A stretch of DNA of 64,000 bases from JBGCDD01 sp045105075. GTDB taxonomy: Bacteria > Pseudomonadota > Alphaproteobacteria > Rhodobacterales > Rhodobacteraceae. The notes under the pieces are model-generated. The model had not been told where the DNA came from. It did not search any database and was given only the letters and a program-made list of their open reading frames with translations. How positions within the stretch are numbered: position 1 is the first letter of the stretch; each line of letters starts with the position of its first letter. The translations under genes and the position numbers were made by a program. The stretch is taken from assembly GCA_045105075.1 (NCBI GenBank), contig JBGCDD010000034.1, positions 1-64,000 on the forward strand, given 5' to 3'. Shown piece by piece: positions 9,407 to 17,208 of this stretch.

Positions 9407-9512
9407 CTCAAATACGTGCCTTTTTTGCACACATAGCGTCAAGCAAAAGCGTTTGAGCGTTGGCGATGATCCACGGTAGAACACAGAACAACACTTCAAA
9501 ATAGGTGATAAC

Positions 9513-9722
9513 ATGGATCTCTTGGTCAAATCCGCGTTTCTGCGGGCTCTAAACTTATGTCTTGAAACCATGCGGGTACGGCGGGCACCACCGCAACGCG
9601 ATGTTCAGGTCTTGCCGCCTCTAAACGATCATCTGTCGCGCGATATTGGGCTAACACCCAGCGAACGCGAGCTGAACCGCCTGGAATGGCCGTCGCAAAG
9701 CACACACCATCGCGGGCTTTGA
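9513..9722 (+). CDS. DUF1127-like small basic protein
   Basis: A 69-residue protein with a C-terminal stretch H-L-S-R-D-I-G-L-T-P-S-E that matches the DUF1127 (YjiS-like) signature L-x-D-I-G-L-x. Small Arg-rich DUF1127 proteins in Rhodobacter relatives are linked to stress and RNA or phosphate metabolism. Its promoter region is shared with the divergent LysR gene. The 3' end stops 38 bases before the ArsR start, so the two may be co-transcribed. I am less sure of this gene than of its neighbours because of its size. Confidence 0.5.
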   Translation: MDLLVKSAFLRALNLCLETMRVRRAPPQRDVQVLPPLNDHLSRDIGLTPSERELNRLEWPSQSTHHRGL

Positions 9723-9760
9723 CCCTTTCGCGGCAAGCCCGTCCGCTGTACAGCTGTGCC

Positions 9761-10090
9761 ATGTCAGATCCGCTTGATACCGTGTTTGCCGCGCTGGCGG
9801 ATCCCACGCGGCGCGCTATCCTTACGATGCTGCTCGAAGACGACATGGCCGTCACCGATGTGGCCGAACCGTTCGAGATGTCACTGGCGGCGATTTCCAA
9901 ACATCTGGGCATTCTCAGCCGCGCCGGATTGATTACACAGGAAAAGCGTGGACGGGTCAAATGGTGCAAGCTGGAACCAGATGCGCTGCGCGCCGGGTCG
10001 GTCTGGATGCAGGGGTTTGGTCAGTTTGAGCCTGTCAATCTTGAGGCGTTCGAGCGGTTTTTGGCCGCCGAGCTGTCACCGGAGCCCTAG
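9761..10090 (+). CDS. ArsR-family (HTH_20-type) transcriptional regulator
   Basis: A 109-residue winged-helix regulator beginning M-S-D-P-L-D-T-V-F-A-A-L-A-D-P-T-R-R-A-I-L. The D-P-T-R-R-x-I-L motif and the recognition helix M-S-L-A-A-I-S-K-H-L-G-I-L define the ArsR/SmtB fold. No cysteine pair for metal sensing is present, so it belongs to the non-metal group, often found with SRPBCC or START-domain genes, but none is adjacent here. Its last 56 bases overlap the 3' end of the convergent EamA exporter gene. Confidence 0.85.
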   Translation: MSDPLDTVFAALADPTRRAILTMLLEDDMAVTDVAEPFEMSLAAISKHLGILSRAGLITQEKRGRVKWCKLEPDALRAGSVWMQGFGQFEPVNLEAFERFLAAELSPEP

Positions 10091-10985
10091 GCGTCGCCGC
10101 CCGGTCGCCATCGTCGCGCAGCAGCAACCACAGCGCCACGGCCGTCAGCGCGATACCCCCCAGCACCAACGCCGGCGGCGTGCCATTGCCCAAGCCGATT
10201 TCCCACAAAATCACCCAGCTGGGCGTGAGATAGGTATAAGCCATGACTTTGGCCGAAGGCAGGCGCAGACTGGCAAATTGCAGCAACACAAACGTCACCG
10301 CACTGGCAAACACCGCCAGATAGGCCAGCGTCACCCACACCATTACCGGCAAACCCGACCAGTCGATGGCGGCCAGATCAGACCAGCCAAACACACACAA
10401 GCCTATGCAGCCCGCGACCATAGTGCCAAAGGTAAACACCAACGCAGGCTCGCCGCGGTTCAGCTTGCGCACCATCGGCGTGAAAATGGCATGCGCGATA
10501 CAGCCCCAGAAATAGATGACCTCGCCCTGTCCGATCTCGAATGCACGCAACGCGGCCAAGTCGGCGCGAAAGATCACCCACAGCGCGCCGGCCCCGCCGA
10601 TCACCAAAGCAAGCGCCATGCGTTTGGTGGTGATCTGGGACAACAACAGCCACCCAAACACTGCTGTCATGACCGGCGTCAAAGTGAACACAGCCGCCGC
10701 GCTGACGGGGGGCGCGGTTTTCAAACCCTCAAACATCAGCACAAAGTAAGTGGCAAACAGCCCGCCCAAAATCACGTAGCGCCAGGGCGCGACAAAAGCC
10801 GCGCGCGACAGCCCGCCTGTGGCAAAGGCCGCAGCCCCCAGCACAATCGCAGCCAGCGCAAAGCGCAACGCGTTCAGCGCGGTGGGCGAAACATCATTGG
10901 CCACAATCGCACCCAGTGAAAACGACCCCGCCACCAGCGCCGAAAACAACAGCATCGCCAGGTGGCCGCGCGCCGCTGGGCTCAT
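10035..10985 (-). CDS. EamA/DMT-family transporter
   Basis: A 316-residue inner-membrane protein of the drug/metabolite transporter superfamily. It has ten predicted hydrophobic helices in two EamA repeats (about 8-135 and 150-290), with the typical A-L-R-F-A-L-A-A motif in the first and A-Y-T-Y-L-T-P-S-W in the second. The tail is basic and rich in Arg/Pro/Thr. The start ATG overlaps the stop of the upstream LysR gene (ATGA), so the exporter is likely translated with its probable regulator. The substrate is unknown; amino acid or metabolite export is typical. The 3' end overlaps the ArsR gene on the other strand. Confidence 0.87.
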   Translation of the reverse strand: MSPAARGHLAMLLFSALVAGSFSLGAIVANDVSPTALNALRFALAAIVLGAAAFATGGLSRAAFVAPWRYVILGGLFATYFVLMFEGLKTAPPVSAAAVFTLTPVMTAVFGWLLLSQITTKRMALALVIGGAGALWVIFRADLAALRAFEIGQGEVIYFWGCIAHAIFTPMVRKLNRGEPALVFTFGTMVAGCIGLCVFGWSDLAAIDWSGLPVMVWVTLAYLAVFASAVTFVLLQFASLRLPSAKVMAYTYLTPSWVILWEIGLGNGTPPALVLGGIALTAVALWLLLRDDGDRAATPRAPVTARRPKTARTPQD

Positions 10986-11860
10986 ACGTCCCACCCTTGC
11001 GCACTTTGTTTCAAGTGGCTCAGAAACGTCTGCACCTTGGTGGTACGATGCAAATCCACATGGGTGACCAGCCAGATCCGCGCCGACCATTCCTCGCGCG
11101 GGGCCATGATCTCAACCAGATCTGGATGGCGCCCGGCCTCCCATTTGGTCATAAAGCCAATCCCGGCGCCCGCCAGCACCGCCGCGCGCAATGTGGTGTC
11201 ATTGGTGCCGCGAAACGTGATCGCACTTTCGGGCACATGCTCGCGCAACCACTGGCTGAACGGAGCCCGGCTGTGCGCATCATCGCTGCCGACAAAGTGG
11301 TGGCCAGCAAAATCGTCAAACCCGGCAGGCTGCCCCATTTGCGCGATGTATCCGGTGCTGGCATATAGCCCGATTTGCGTTTGCAAAAACGGTTGCACAA
11401 CATTGTCGGGCTGGTCCGGAACCGCGCCGGCGCGAATGGCCACGTGGGCCTCGCCATATTCCAGACGGAACAGCCGATCACCTGTCAGATAGCGCACCAC
11501 AAGCCCCGGATGCGCCTGCTGGAACGTGTGCAGAACCGGCACCACCAGCGGCGCAATCGACACCAGAGAGGTCACCACCAATTCGCCGCTGACATCCTCG
11601 CCCTGCCCTTTCAGGCGCCCCACAAGCTGATTGAACTGATCATCGGTCGCCTGAGCAACGCGCAACAGATCGGCGCCCGCCTCGGTGGCGGTATAGCCGC
11701 GCGCATGACGCTGGAACAGCTTGACGCCCAGACGGGCCTCAATCGAGTCGATGTGGCGGATCACGGTGGCATGGTGCACGCCCAAGACATCAGCGGCCCC
11801 GCTGACCGTGCCCATTCGCGCAACCTGATAGGCCGTGCGCACTTCGTCCCAGTTGTCCAT
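10982..11860 (-). CDS. LysR-family transcriptional regulator
   Basis: A 292-residue LysR protein starting at M-D-N-W-D-E-V-R-T-A-Y-Q-V-A-R. The helix-turn-helix (T-V-S-G-A-A-D-V-L-G-V-H-H-A-T-V-I-R-H) lies in residues 15-45, with an effector domain after 90. It resembles the LysR proteins paired with FMN azoreductases. The azoR gene is divergent, 111 bases away, which is the classical LysR target arrangement. It overlaps the downstream EamA exporter by four bases, so it may control both efflux and reduction of the same compound class. That link is inference from position. Confidence 0.87.
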   Translation of the reverse strand: MDNWDEVRTAYQVARMGTVSGAADVLGVHHATVIRHIDSIEARLGVKLFQRHARGYTATEAGADLLRVAQATDDQFNQLVGRLKGQGEDVSGELVVTSLVSIAPLVVPVLHTFQQAHPGLVVRYLTGDRLFRLEYGEAHVAIRAGAVPDQPDNVVQPFLQTQIGLYASTGYIAQMGQPAGFDDFAGHHFVGSDDAHSRAPFSQWLREHVPESAITFRGTNDTTLRAAVLAGAGIGFMTKWEAGRHPDLVEIMAPREEWSARIWLVTHVDLHRTTKVQTFLSHLKQSAQGWDV

Positions 11861-11971
11861 TGTGGTCCTTCGTGTGCAAATACTCACAGTTGATGTCATT
11901 TTTGCAGGCTTGCGTTCGCAGGTGCAACAACTATCTCAGACGTAATCGCAGGTTTTGAAAGGCGACGCACC

Positions 11972-12553
11972 ATGACACGTACTGTTTTGCACATCGATTC
12001 TTCGGCCCGTGTTGAAGGCTCTGTCACCCGCGATCTCAGCGCGCGCATCGTGTCGCATTTGGCGCCATCACAGGTCATCAGCCGCGATCTGGCAACCGCA
12101 CTGCCCCAGATCGACTCTGATTGGGTCGACGCCAACCGAACCCAATACGCAGACCGCACGCCCGAGCAGGTGCAAACGCTCAGCCTGTCGGATCAGTTGA
12201 TCGACGAAATTGAACGTGCGGACACGCTGGTGATCGGCGTCCCTGTCTATAACTTTGCGCCCCCGACCAGCTTCAAGGCCTGGATCGATCTGGTGTGCCG
12301 GGCGGGGCGCACCTTTGCCTACACCAATTCTGGACCAAAAGGATTGCTCAGAGGCAAGCGGGCGATTTTCGCGATCGCCTCAGGGGGTGTGCCAGTTGCC
12401 TCGGCTGCGGATTTCACCACGCCCTATTTGCATCACGTGATGGGTTTTATCGGCATCACTGCAGTCCAGATGATTGCCGCCGACCGTCTGTCGCACAACC
12501 CGGAGGCCACGTTAGAAGCGGCGCGGCAAGCTGTGGCAGACCTCAAGATCTGA
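11972..12553 (+). CDS. azoR: FMN-dependent NADH:quinone oxidoreductase / azoreductase
   Basis: A 193-residue flavodoxin-fold enzyme of the AzoR/NQO family, which reduces quinones and azo compounds by two-electron transfer from NAD(P)H. The FMN phosphate loop is near the start (H-I-D-S-S-A-R-x-x-x-S-V-T-R), and the P-V-Y-N-F-A-P-P-T-S-F-K-A-W-I-D segment at about 92-107 is the family's FMN-contact and dimer motif. The length is typical. It is divergent from a LysR gene, its probable regulator. Two-electron reduction avoids semiquinone radicals, so a detoxification role fits. Confidence 0.92.
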   Translation: MTRTVLHIDSSARVEGSVTRDLSARIVSHLAPSQVISRDLATALPQIDSDWVDANRTQYADRTPEQVQTLSLSDQLIDEIERADTLVIGVPVYNFAPPTSFKAWIDLVCRAGRTFAYTNSGPKGLLRGKRAIFAIASGGVPVASAADFTTPYLHHVMGFIGITAVQMIAADRLSHNPEATLEAARQAVADLKI

Positions 12554-12621
12554 CGTTTGAGCGCACCAAATGGACCTCAACATGCTGGCGTCACTGTCAA
12601 CGCTTCGCTAGCTTGCACATC

Positions 12622-13107
12622 ATGAAAGTAACTCGCAACACCCCGGAACAGTTGATCTTGGACGTCACTCCCTGGCTTTGGGGCATTGGGCTGGTTGTGT
12701 TCACCCTAATCTTTGCCGTTGTCAGTTTTGTTGTGTTGATGGAGGGCGATGTGGCCATTGCGTTGGTGTCGCTCACAGGATGCGCCATGGGGGCGCTGGC
12801 TTTTGCCGTCTTTGTGCGTCGGGCGCAGATCATTCTGGACCGCACGGCCGACACGTTGGTGATCCGGCGCCGCTCGGTTTTTGGCTACAGCGCGGTCGAG
12901 CATCCGTTGTCCGCGCTGACCCATGCAGAGCTGGACACAACGCCCGGCAATCAGGGCCGGCGCATGAGTCGTCCGGTTCTGGTGTTGGGGGACGGCATGA
13001 GCGCAGGGCACCACCCGATCACCCAAGCCTATACCAACTCGCCCCAACCTGGTCGCATGGTCGATATTATCAACGATTGGCTGAAAGCCGATCAGCGCGC
13101 GCCTTGA
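12622..13107 (+). CDS. Hypothetical membrane protein with two N-terminal helices
   Basis: A 161-residue protein from the ATG at 12622 (M-K-V-T-R-N-T-P-E-Q-L). Two closely spaced hydrophobic helices lie at about 15-60, followed by a soluble C-terminal domain with R-A-Q-I-I-L-D-R-T-A-D-T-L-V-I-R-R-R. The layout resembles small PH-like membrane proteins in which a helical hairpin carries a beta domain. I recognise no specific family. The coding frame is open further upstream over azoR, but that part is antisense-type composition. No gene on either side points to a function. Confidence 0.6.
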   Translation: MKVTRNTPEQLILDVTPWLWGIGLVVFTLIFAVVSFVVLMEGDVAIALVSLTGCAMGALAFAVFVRRAQIILDRTADTLVIRRRSVFGYSAVEHPLSALTHAELDTTPGNQGRRMSRPVLVLGDGMSAGHHPITQAYTNSPQPGRMVDIINDWLKADQRAP

Positions 13108-13142
13108 CAGCGCCGACAGAGCTGACTAGACCCCGCGCAATC

Positions 13143-13214
13143 CCGGAAGACTGACTTCTTCCGGTCCCTCATCGAAGGGATCGCCCCCCACCAGCGTGTT
13201 ACGCCCGTGGGGGC
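13143..13214 (+). ncRNA. Three consecutive hairpins upstream of ffh (possible leader or small RNA)
   Basis: Between the preceding gene and ffh, three hairpins stand in a row. The first is a perfect 8-bp stem CCGGAAGA/TCTTCCGG (13143-13150 with 13157-13164). The second is a 5-bp stem TCCCT/AGGGA (13165-13169 with 13176-13180). The third is a GC-rich stem of about 7 bp (13184-13190 with 13208-13214). It does not contain the conserved SRP RNA tetraloop region, so I do not call it ffs. It could be an ffh leader, a terminator array or a small RNA. Only the folding potential is seen in the sequence. Confidence 0.35.
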
Positions 13215-13281
13215 ATTTGTGTATTGAGCCGCTCCTTCCTAAATAAGGAGCAGATGGAAACTGGCGTGAAAGGCCGACGGC

Positions 13282-14778
13282 ATGTTTGAAAATCTCTCCG
13301 AACGCCTGTCAGGTGTTTTTGACCGGCTCACCAAACAGGGCGCGCTGTCCGAAGACGATGTGAAAACCGCGCTGCGTGAAGTGCGCGTGGCGCTGCTCGA
13401 AGCGGATGTCTCGCTGCCCGTGGCGCGCGATTTCGTCAAGGCCGTGCAGGACAAGGCAACAGGACAGGCGGTGACCAAATCGGTCACACCGGGCCAGCAG
13501 GTTGTCAAGATTGTGCACGACGCACTTATTGACGTGCTGCGCGGCTCGGACGATCCCGGCGCGCTGAAAATTGACAGCCCGCCCGCGCCGATCCTGATGG
13601 TCGGCTTGCAGGGCTCGGGCAAAACCACAACCACCGCGAAACTGGCCAAACGGTTGAAAGACCGCGACGGCAAGCGCGTGTTGATGGCCAGCCTTGACAC
13701 CAACCGCCCTGCCGCGATGGAGCAGTTGGCGATTTTGGGCGCACAGATCGGCGTGGATACGCTGCCCATCGTCAAGGGCGAAGACCCTGTGGCCATTGCC
13801 AAGCGTGCCAAGACCCAGGCCGGTTTGGGTGGCTATGACGTCTATATGCTCGACACTGCGGGCCGCCTTCACATCGACGCGGAACTGATCGCGCAGGCCG
13901 CCGCCGTGCGCGATGTGGCCAACCCGCGCGAAACGCTGTTGGTGGTCGATGGACTGACCGGGCAAGACGCCGTGAACGTGGCCACCGAATTTGACGACAA
14001 AATCGGCGTTTCAGGCGTAGTGCTCACCCGGATGGACGGCGACGGGCGCGGTGGTGCTGCGCTGAGCATGCGCGCGGTCACCGGCAAGCCGATCCGCTTT
14101 GTTGGCCTTGGCGAAAAGATGGACGCCATCGAGACCTTTGAACCCGACCGCATCGCGGGTCGGATTTTGGGCATGGGCGATATCGTTGCTCTGGTCGAAA
14201 AGGCGCAGGAGACCATCGAGGCCGAACAGGCCGAAAAGATGATGAAGCGCATGGTCAAAGGTCAGTTCAACATGAACGACCTGCGCATGCAGCTGGACCA
14301 GATGATCAAGATGGGCGGCATGCAAGGCATGATGGGCATGATGCCCGGCATGGGCAAAATGGCCAAACAGGTCGAAGAGGCCGGGTTTGACGACAAGATC
14401 CTGAAACAGCAAATCGCGCTGATCCAGTCGATGACCAAAAAAGAACGCGCCAACCCACAGATCCTGCAAGCCAGCCGCAAAAAACGCATTGCGCGCGGGG
14501 CCGGTTTGGAAGTGTCCGAGTTGAACAAATTGCTCAAGATGCACCGCCAGATGGGCGACATGATGAAGAAGATGGGCAAAATGGGCAAAGGCGGCATGCT
14601 GAAACAGGCCATGAAAGGCATGTTCGGCAAAGGCGGCTCACCTGCGGATATGGCGGCCGGGATGGACCCAAAGGCGATGGAAGCCGCAGCGCGTCAGATG
14701 GGTGGCAAATTGCCCGGTCTGGGCGGCGGTGGCATGGCGCTGCCTCCGGGTCTGTCGGGGTTTGGCAAAAAGAAATGA
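13282..14778 (+). CDS. ffh: Signal recognition particle protein Ffh
   Basis: GTPase of the bacterial SRP (SRP54), which binds signal sequences and SRP RNA and delivers nascent inner-membrane proteins to FtsY. The 498 residues comprise an N domain (1-90), a G domain with P-loop GLQGSGKT at 108-115, the D-T-A-G-R-L and T-R-M-D-G-D motifs, and a methionine-rich M domain from about 300 with many M-x-x-M pairs and a Gly/Met-rich tail. The start has G-A-A-A-G-G nine bases upstream. The stop overlaps the next gene's start (ATGA), beginning a run of coupled acetyltransferase genes. Confidence 0.97.
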   Translation: MFENLSERLSGVFDRLTKQGALSEDDVKTALREVRVALLEADVSLPVARDFVKAVQDKATGQAVTKSVTPGQQVVKIVHDALIDVLRGSDDPGALKIDSPPAPILMVGLQGSGKTTTTAKLAKRLKDRDGKRVLMASLDTNRPAAMEQLAILGAQIGVDTLPIVKGEDPVAIAKRAKTQAGLGGYDVYMLDTAGRLHIDAELIAQAAAVRDVANPRETLLVVDGLTGQDAVNVATEFDDKIGVSGVVLTRMDGDGRGGAALSMRAVTGKPIRFVGLGEKMDAIETFEPDRIAGRILGMGDIVALVEKAQETIEAEQAEKMMKRMVKGQFNMNDLRMQLDQMIKMGGMQGMMGMMPGMGKMAKQVEEAGFDDKILKQQIALIQSMTKKERANPQILQASRKKRIARGAGLEVSELNKLLKMHRQMGDMMKKMGKMGKGGMLKQAMKGMFGKGGSPADMAAGMDPKAMEAAARQMGGKLPGLGGGGMALPPGLSGFGKKK

Positions 14779-15305
14779 TCCCGCTTGTGACCATCCCCAC
14801 GCTTGAAACGGCCAGACTTGATCTGCGCGGGCCTGCGCCTACGGACCTTGCCGCGTATCGCGCGTTCAACGCCGAAAGCGACGTCAAGGTTGGCAGCTAT
14901 CGTGGGGGGCACAGCGCAGCCGAGGTCGCAGCGCGTCTTGATCGCGACATCGCCCATTGGGCGCAACGCGGTTTTGGCATGTGGCTGGTGCGCTTCAAAT
15001 CGCAAAGCGCTGTTTTGGGCGGCGTTGGCCTGTCGCACCCTAAGGATTGGCCAAGTCACGAACTGACCTGGTGGCTTATGCCGACAGCGCGCGGCACAGG
15101 CATTGCAACCGAAGCAAGCCGCCGTGTCATCGACTGGGCGTTTGCCACCTTGGGCTGGCCCTCTGTGGAAACCCATATGCGCGACGAAAACGCACCTGCG
15201 CGGCGTCTGGCCCAGCGCTTGGGAGGCCGGGTTGTCCGTCGTGACGTCTTTCCCGACGGCGTCGCGCGCGACGTGTTTTCCCTGCCCCAAGGAGCGAGCG
15301 CATGA
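14775..15305 (+). CDS. GNAT N-acetyltransferase (RimJ/RimL-like), copy 1
   Basis: A 176-residue Acetyltransf_3-type enzyme, which transfers acetyl from acetyl-CoA to an amine. It opens with L-E-T-A-R-L-D-L-R-G-P, has the E-L-T-W-W-L-M-P strand and the acetyl-CoA pyrophosphate loop A-R-G-T-G-I-A-T-E-A-S near 110-120, then the N-x-x-A-R-R-L-A-Q-R-L-G segment. It overlaps ffh upstream and copy 2 downstream by four bases each. The three copies are clearly paralogous but diverged. The substrate is unknown; a ribosomal protein N-terminus or a small-molecule amine would be typical. Confidence 0.85.
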   Translation: MIPLVTIPTLETARLDLRGPAPTDLAAYRAFNAESDVKVGSYRGGHSAAEVAARLDRDIAHWAQRGFGMWLVRFKSQSAVLGGVGLSHPKDWPSHELTWWLMPTARGTGIATEASRRVIDWAFATLGWPSVETHMRDENAPARRLAQRLGGRVVRRDVFPDGVARDVFSLPQGASA

Positions 15306-15841
15306 GCGATCTTGGCCCCACACTGAGCACCGAACGTTTGATCCTGCGCCCGCCAATGATCGAAGATTTCGATCCGATGTGCGCGTTTTACGCGTCCGAG
15401 CACTCAAAATTCGTCGGTGGTCCGATGACTCGTGAACTGACCTGGCGCGCGCTGGCACAAGAAGTCGGACATTGGCCGCTGCGCGGTTTTGGCCGTTGGT
15501 CCTTGATCGAACGCGCCACCGGGCAATGGGTTGGCATTTGCGGACCCTGGCACCCCGATGGGTTCCCCGAGCGAGAATTGGGCTGGGATCTGGCACAGGC
15601 CGCCACTGGCAAAGGCTATGCCACCGAAGCCGGCAAAGCCGCGCGCGACTATGCCTATGGCACGCTGGGTTGGTCGACAGTGATCAGCCTTGTGGCCGAC
15701 GGCAATGATGCATCCGCTGCCGTGGCCAAACGCTTGGGCGCCGTGCTTGACGGGCGTTTCACCCATGAACGCTACGGCGATATGCAGGTCTGGCGCCATC
15801 CATCACCCGACGCGCTTGGCACGAACGGAGGCGGCGCATGA
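15302..15841 (+). CDS. GNAT N-acetyltransferase (RimJ/RimL-like), copy 2
   Basis: A 179-residue paralogue of its two neighbours. It has the same opening (L-S-T-E-R-L-I-L-R-P-P), a G-x-W-H-P-D-G-F-P-E-R-E-L-G-W strand and the CoA-binding loop A-T-G-K-G-Y-A-T-E-A-G-K-A, then A-V-A-K-R-L-G-A. The tryptophan-rich middle (R-G-F-G-R-W-S-L-I-E) is shared with copies 1 and 3. Translation is coupled to both neighbours by ATGA overlaps. The function is probably an accessory acetylation; no substrate can be named. Confidence 0.87.
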   Translation: MSDLGPTLSTERLILRPPMIEDFDPMCAFYASEHSKFVGGPMTRELTWRALAQEVGHWPLRGFGRWSLIERATGQWVGICGPWHPDGFPERELGWDLAQAATGKGYATEAGKAARDYAYGTLGWSTVISLVADGNDASAAVAKRLGAVLDGRFTHERYGDMQVWRHPSPDALGTNGGGA

Positions 15842-16350
15842 TCCCGACGCTGAGCACCGATCGGCTGCGTTTGCGCGCACCTGTGCTGGCCGACCTGCCT
15901 GCTTTGATTGCGTTCTTCGCGTCCGAGCAGAGCCACACCGTCGGCGGCCCACTAGACGCACGTGGCGCTTTCCGCTCGCTCAACGCCACCATCGGTCATT
16001 GGGTGACCCGCGGCTTTGGCTCGTGGCACATCGCGGACGCACAAAACGATGCCTATCTGGGCCGCGTTGGATTTATTGAAGCGCCGGGCTGGGACGAACC
16101 TGAACTGGGCTGGGCCGTGATGCCAGTTGCGCAAGGCAAAGGCATCGCCTACGAGGCTGCCCTGGCCGCGCGCGCACATGGCGCCCAGCATTTGGGTCTT
16201 GATGGCACCATCAGCTATATCCGCCCGTCCAACGCCCGCTCGGCCCGGTTGGCCAAGCGTCTGCGCGCACGGATTGAACAGTCCAAACCGGACTGGCTGG
16301 GCAAACCGGTTGATATCTGGCGCCATCCCCGCATCGGAGCCCCAGCATGA
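15838..16350 (+). CDS. GNAT N-acetyltransferase (RimJ/RimL-like), copy 3
   Basis: A 170-residue paralogue that starts L-S-T-D-R-L-R-L-R-A-P. It carries G-W-D-E-P-E-L-G-W-A-V-M-P and a CoA loop A-Q-G-K-G-I-A-Y-E-A-A-L-A-A-R. The end of the gene lies only 31 bases before the chorismate mutase start. It is closer to copy 2 than to copy 1 in its central G-F-G-S-W-H-I segment and in its ending W-R-H-P, which suggests the 2/3 duplication was the later one; this is judged by eye only. Confidence 0.87.
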   Translation: MIPTLSTDRLRLRAPVLADLPALIAFFASEQSHTVGGPLDARGAFRSLNATIGHWVTRGFGSWHIADAQNDAYLGRVGFIEAPGWDEPELGWAVMPVAQGKGIAYEAALAARAHGAQHLGLDGTISYIRPSNARSARLAKRLRARIEQSKPDWLGKPVDIWRHPRIGAPA

Positions 16351-16381
16351 CTGCCAGCATGACCCGCGAAAGGCCTATAAC

Positions 16382-16678
16382 ATGACCGATGCCGTAACCC
16401 GCGCCGCCGAGCTGCTGAAAGAACATCGCAGCAGCATCGACAGGCTGGATGCGATCCTGGTTTACACGCTGGGCGAGCGCTTCAAGCACACTCAGGCTGT
16501 GGGCAAGTTAAAGGCCGAACACGACCTGCCCGCCTCTGATCCAACCCGCGAAGCCAGCCAGATCGCACGTCTTGAGGACCTGGCCAGCCGCGCCGATCTC
16601 GACCCGGAATTCGCCAAGGATTTCCTGAACTTTATCATCGCTGAAGTCATTCAGCATCACCGCAAACATCAATCCTAA
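16382..16678 (+). CDS. Chorismate mutase, AroQ class
   Basis: A 98-residue all-helical protein of the AroQ fold, which converts chorismate to prephenate on the way to Phe and Tyr. Diagnostic residues are R-x-x-I-D-R-L-D-A-I-L-V-Y-T-L-G-E-R near the start, then the conserved lysine in A-V-G-K-L-K and the later R-E-A-S-Q-I-A-R-L. It is the stand-alone short form common in Rhodobacterales. The start ATG at 16382 is chosen because the mutase helix begins a few residues later. It sits between the GNAT run and rpsP, an arrangement I cannot explain functionally. Confidence 0.88.
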   Translation: MTDAVTRAAELLKEHRSSIDRLDAILVYTLGERFKHTQAVGKLKAEHDLPASDPTREASQIARLEDLASRADLDPEFAKDFLNFIIAEVIQHHRKHQS

Positions 16679-16683
16679 CACGC

Positions 16684-16759
16684 GGGCGCTTGCGCCCAAA
16701 CCCAACAGTCTCGCGGGCGCTTGCGCCCGACACCAACAGTCTAACGGGCGCTTGCGCCC
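16684..16759 (+). repeat. Triple 31-base tandem repeat, each unit a hairpin
   Basis: The 14-base inverted repeat GGGCGCTTGCGCCC occurs three times at 16684, 16715 and 16746, exactly 31 bases apart. The units are linked by near-identical CCAACAGTCT-type spacers. Each forms a 6-bp GC stem. The array fills the gap between chorismate mutase and rpsP and ends 27 bases before the rpsP start, so it would be in the rpsP leader RNA. No T-run follows, so these are not standard terminators. Confidence 0.85.
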
Positions 16760-16786
16760 GACACGCCATTCAAAGGAGAAAACCCA

Positions 16787-17155
16787 ATGGCCATGAAGAT
16801 CCGCCTTGCCCGTGGTGGCAGCAAAAAACGCCCGTTTTACCGTATTGTGGCCGCTGACAGCCGCATGCCGCGCGACGGCCGTTTCATCGAAAAGCTGGGC
16901 ACATACAATCCGTTGCTGCCCAAAGACAGCGAAGAGCGCGTCAAGATGAACATGGAGCGTGTGCAGTACTGGCTGAGCCAGGGCGCCCAGCCCACCGACC
17001 GGATTGCGCGGATGCTAGAGGCCGCTGGTGTGCGTGAAAAAGCCGTACGTCAGAACCTGAAAAAGGGCGAGCCTGGCAAAAAAGCCAAAGAGCGCGCGGA
17101 AGAAAAAGCCGCAAAAGCCGCAGCACCTGCCGAAGACGCAGCTGCTGAAAGCTGA
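16787..17155 (+). CDS. rpsP: 30S ribosomal protein S16
   Basis: A 122-residue small-subunit protein with the S16 core [19 protein letters not shown] at the N-terminus and the E-K-L-G-T-Y-N-P segment. The C-terminal third is a Lys/Ala/Glu-rich extension typical of alphaproteobacteria. A strong AAAGGAGA lies ahead of the ATG. It begins the rpsP-(small ORF)-rimM-trmD group. Confidence 0.97.
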   Translation: MAMKIRLARGGSKKRPFYRIVAADSRMPRDGRFIEKLGTYNPLLPKDSEERVKMNMERVQYWLSQGAQPTDRIARMLEAAGVREKAVRQNLKKGEPGKKAKERAEEKAAKAAAPAEDAAAES

Positions 17156-17208
17156 ACCTCTCTGGGGCGGTGATCTTCGCCGCCCCGACTTGGGCAAGGG
17201 GGACGCCA

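Noticed and set aside
13143..13214. SRP RNA (ffs) before ffh
   Set aside because: The conserved GGTCAGG...GGAAGGAAGCAGCC core is not present on either strand.
16684..16759. CRISPR array
   Set aside because: The repeat is only three units, each itself a palindrome, with near-identical linkers instead of unique spacers.
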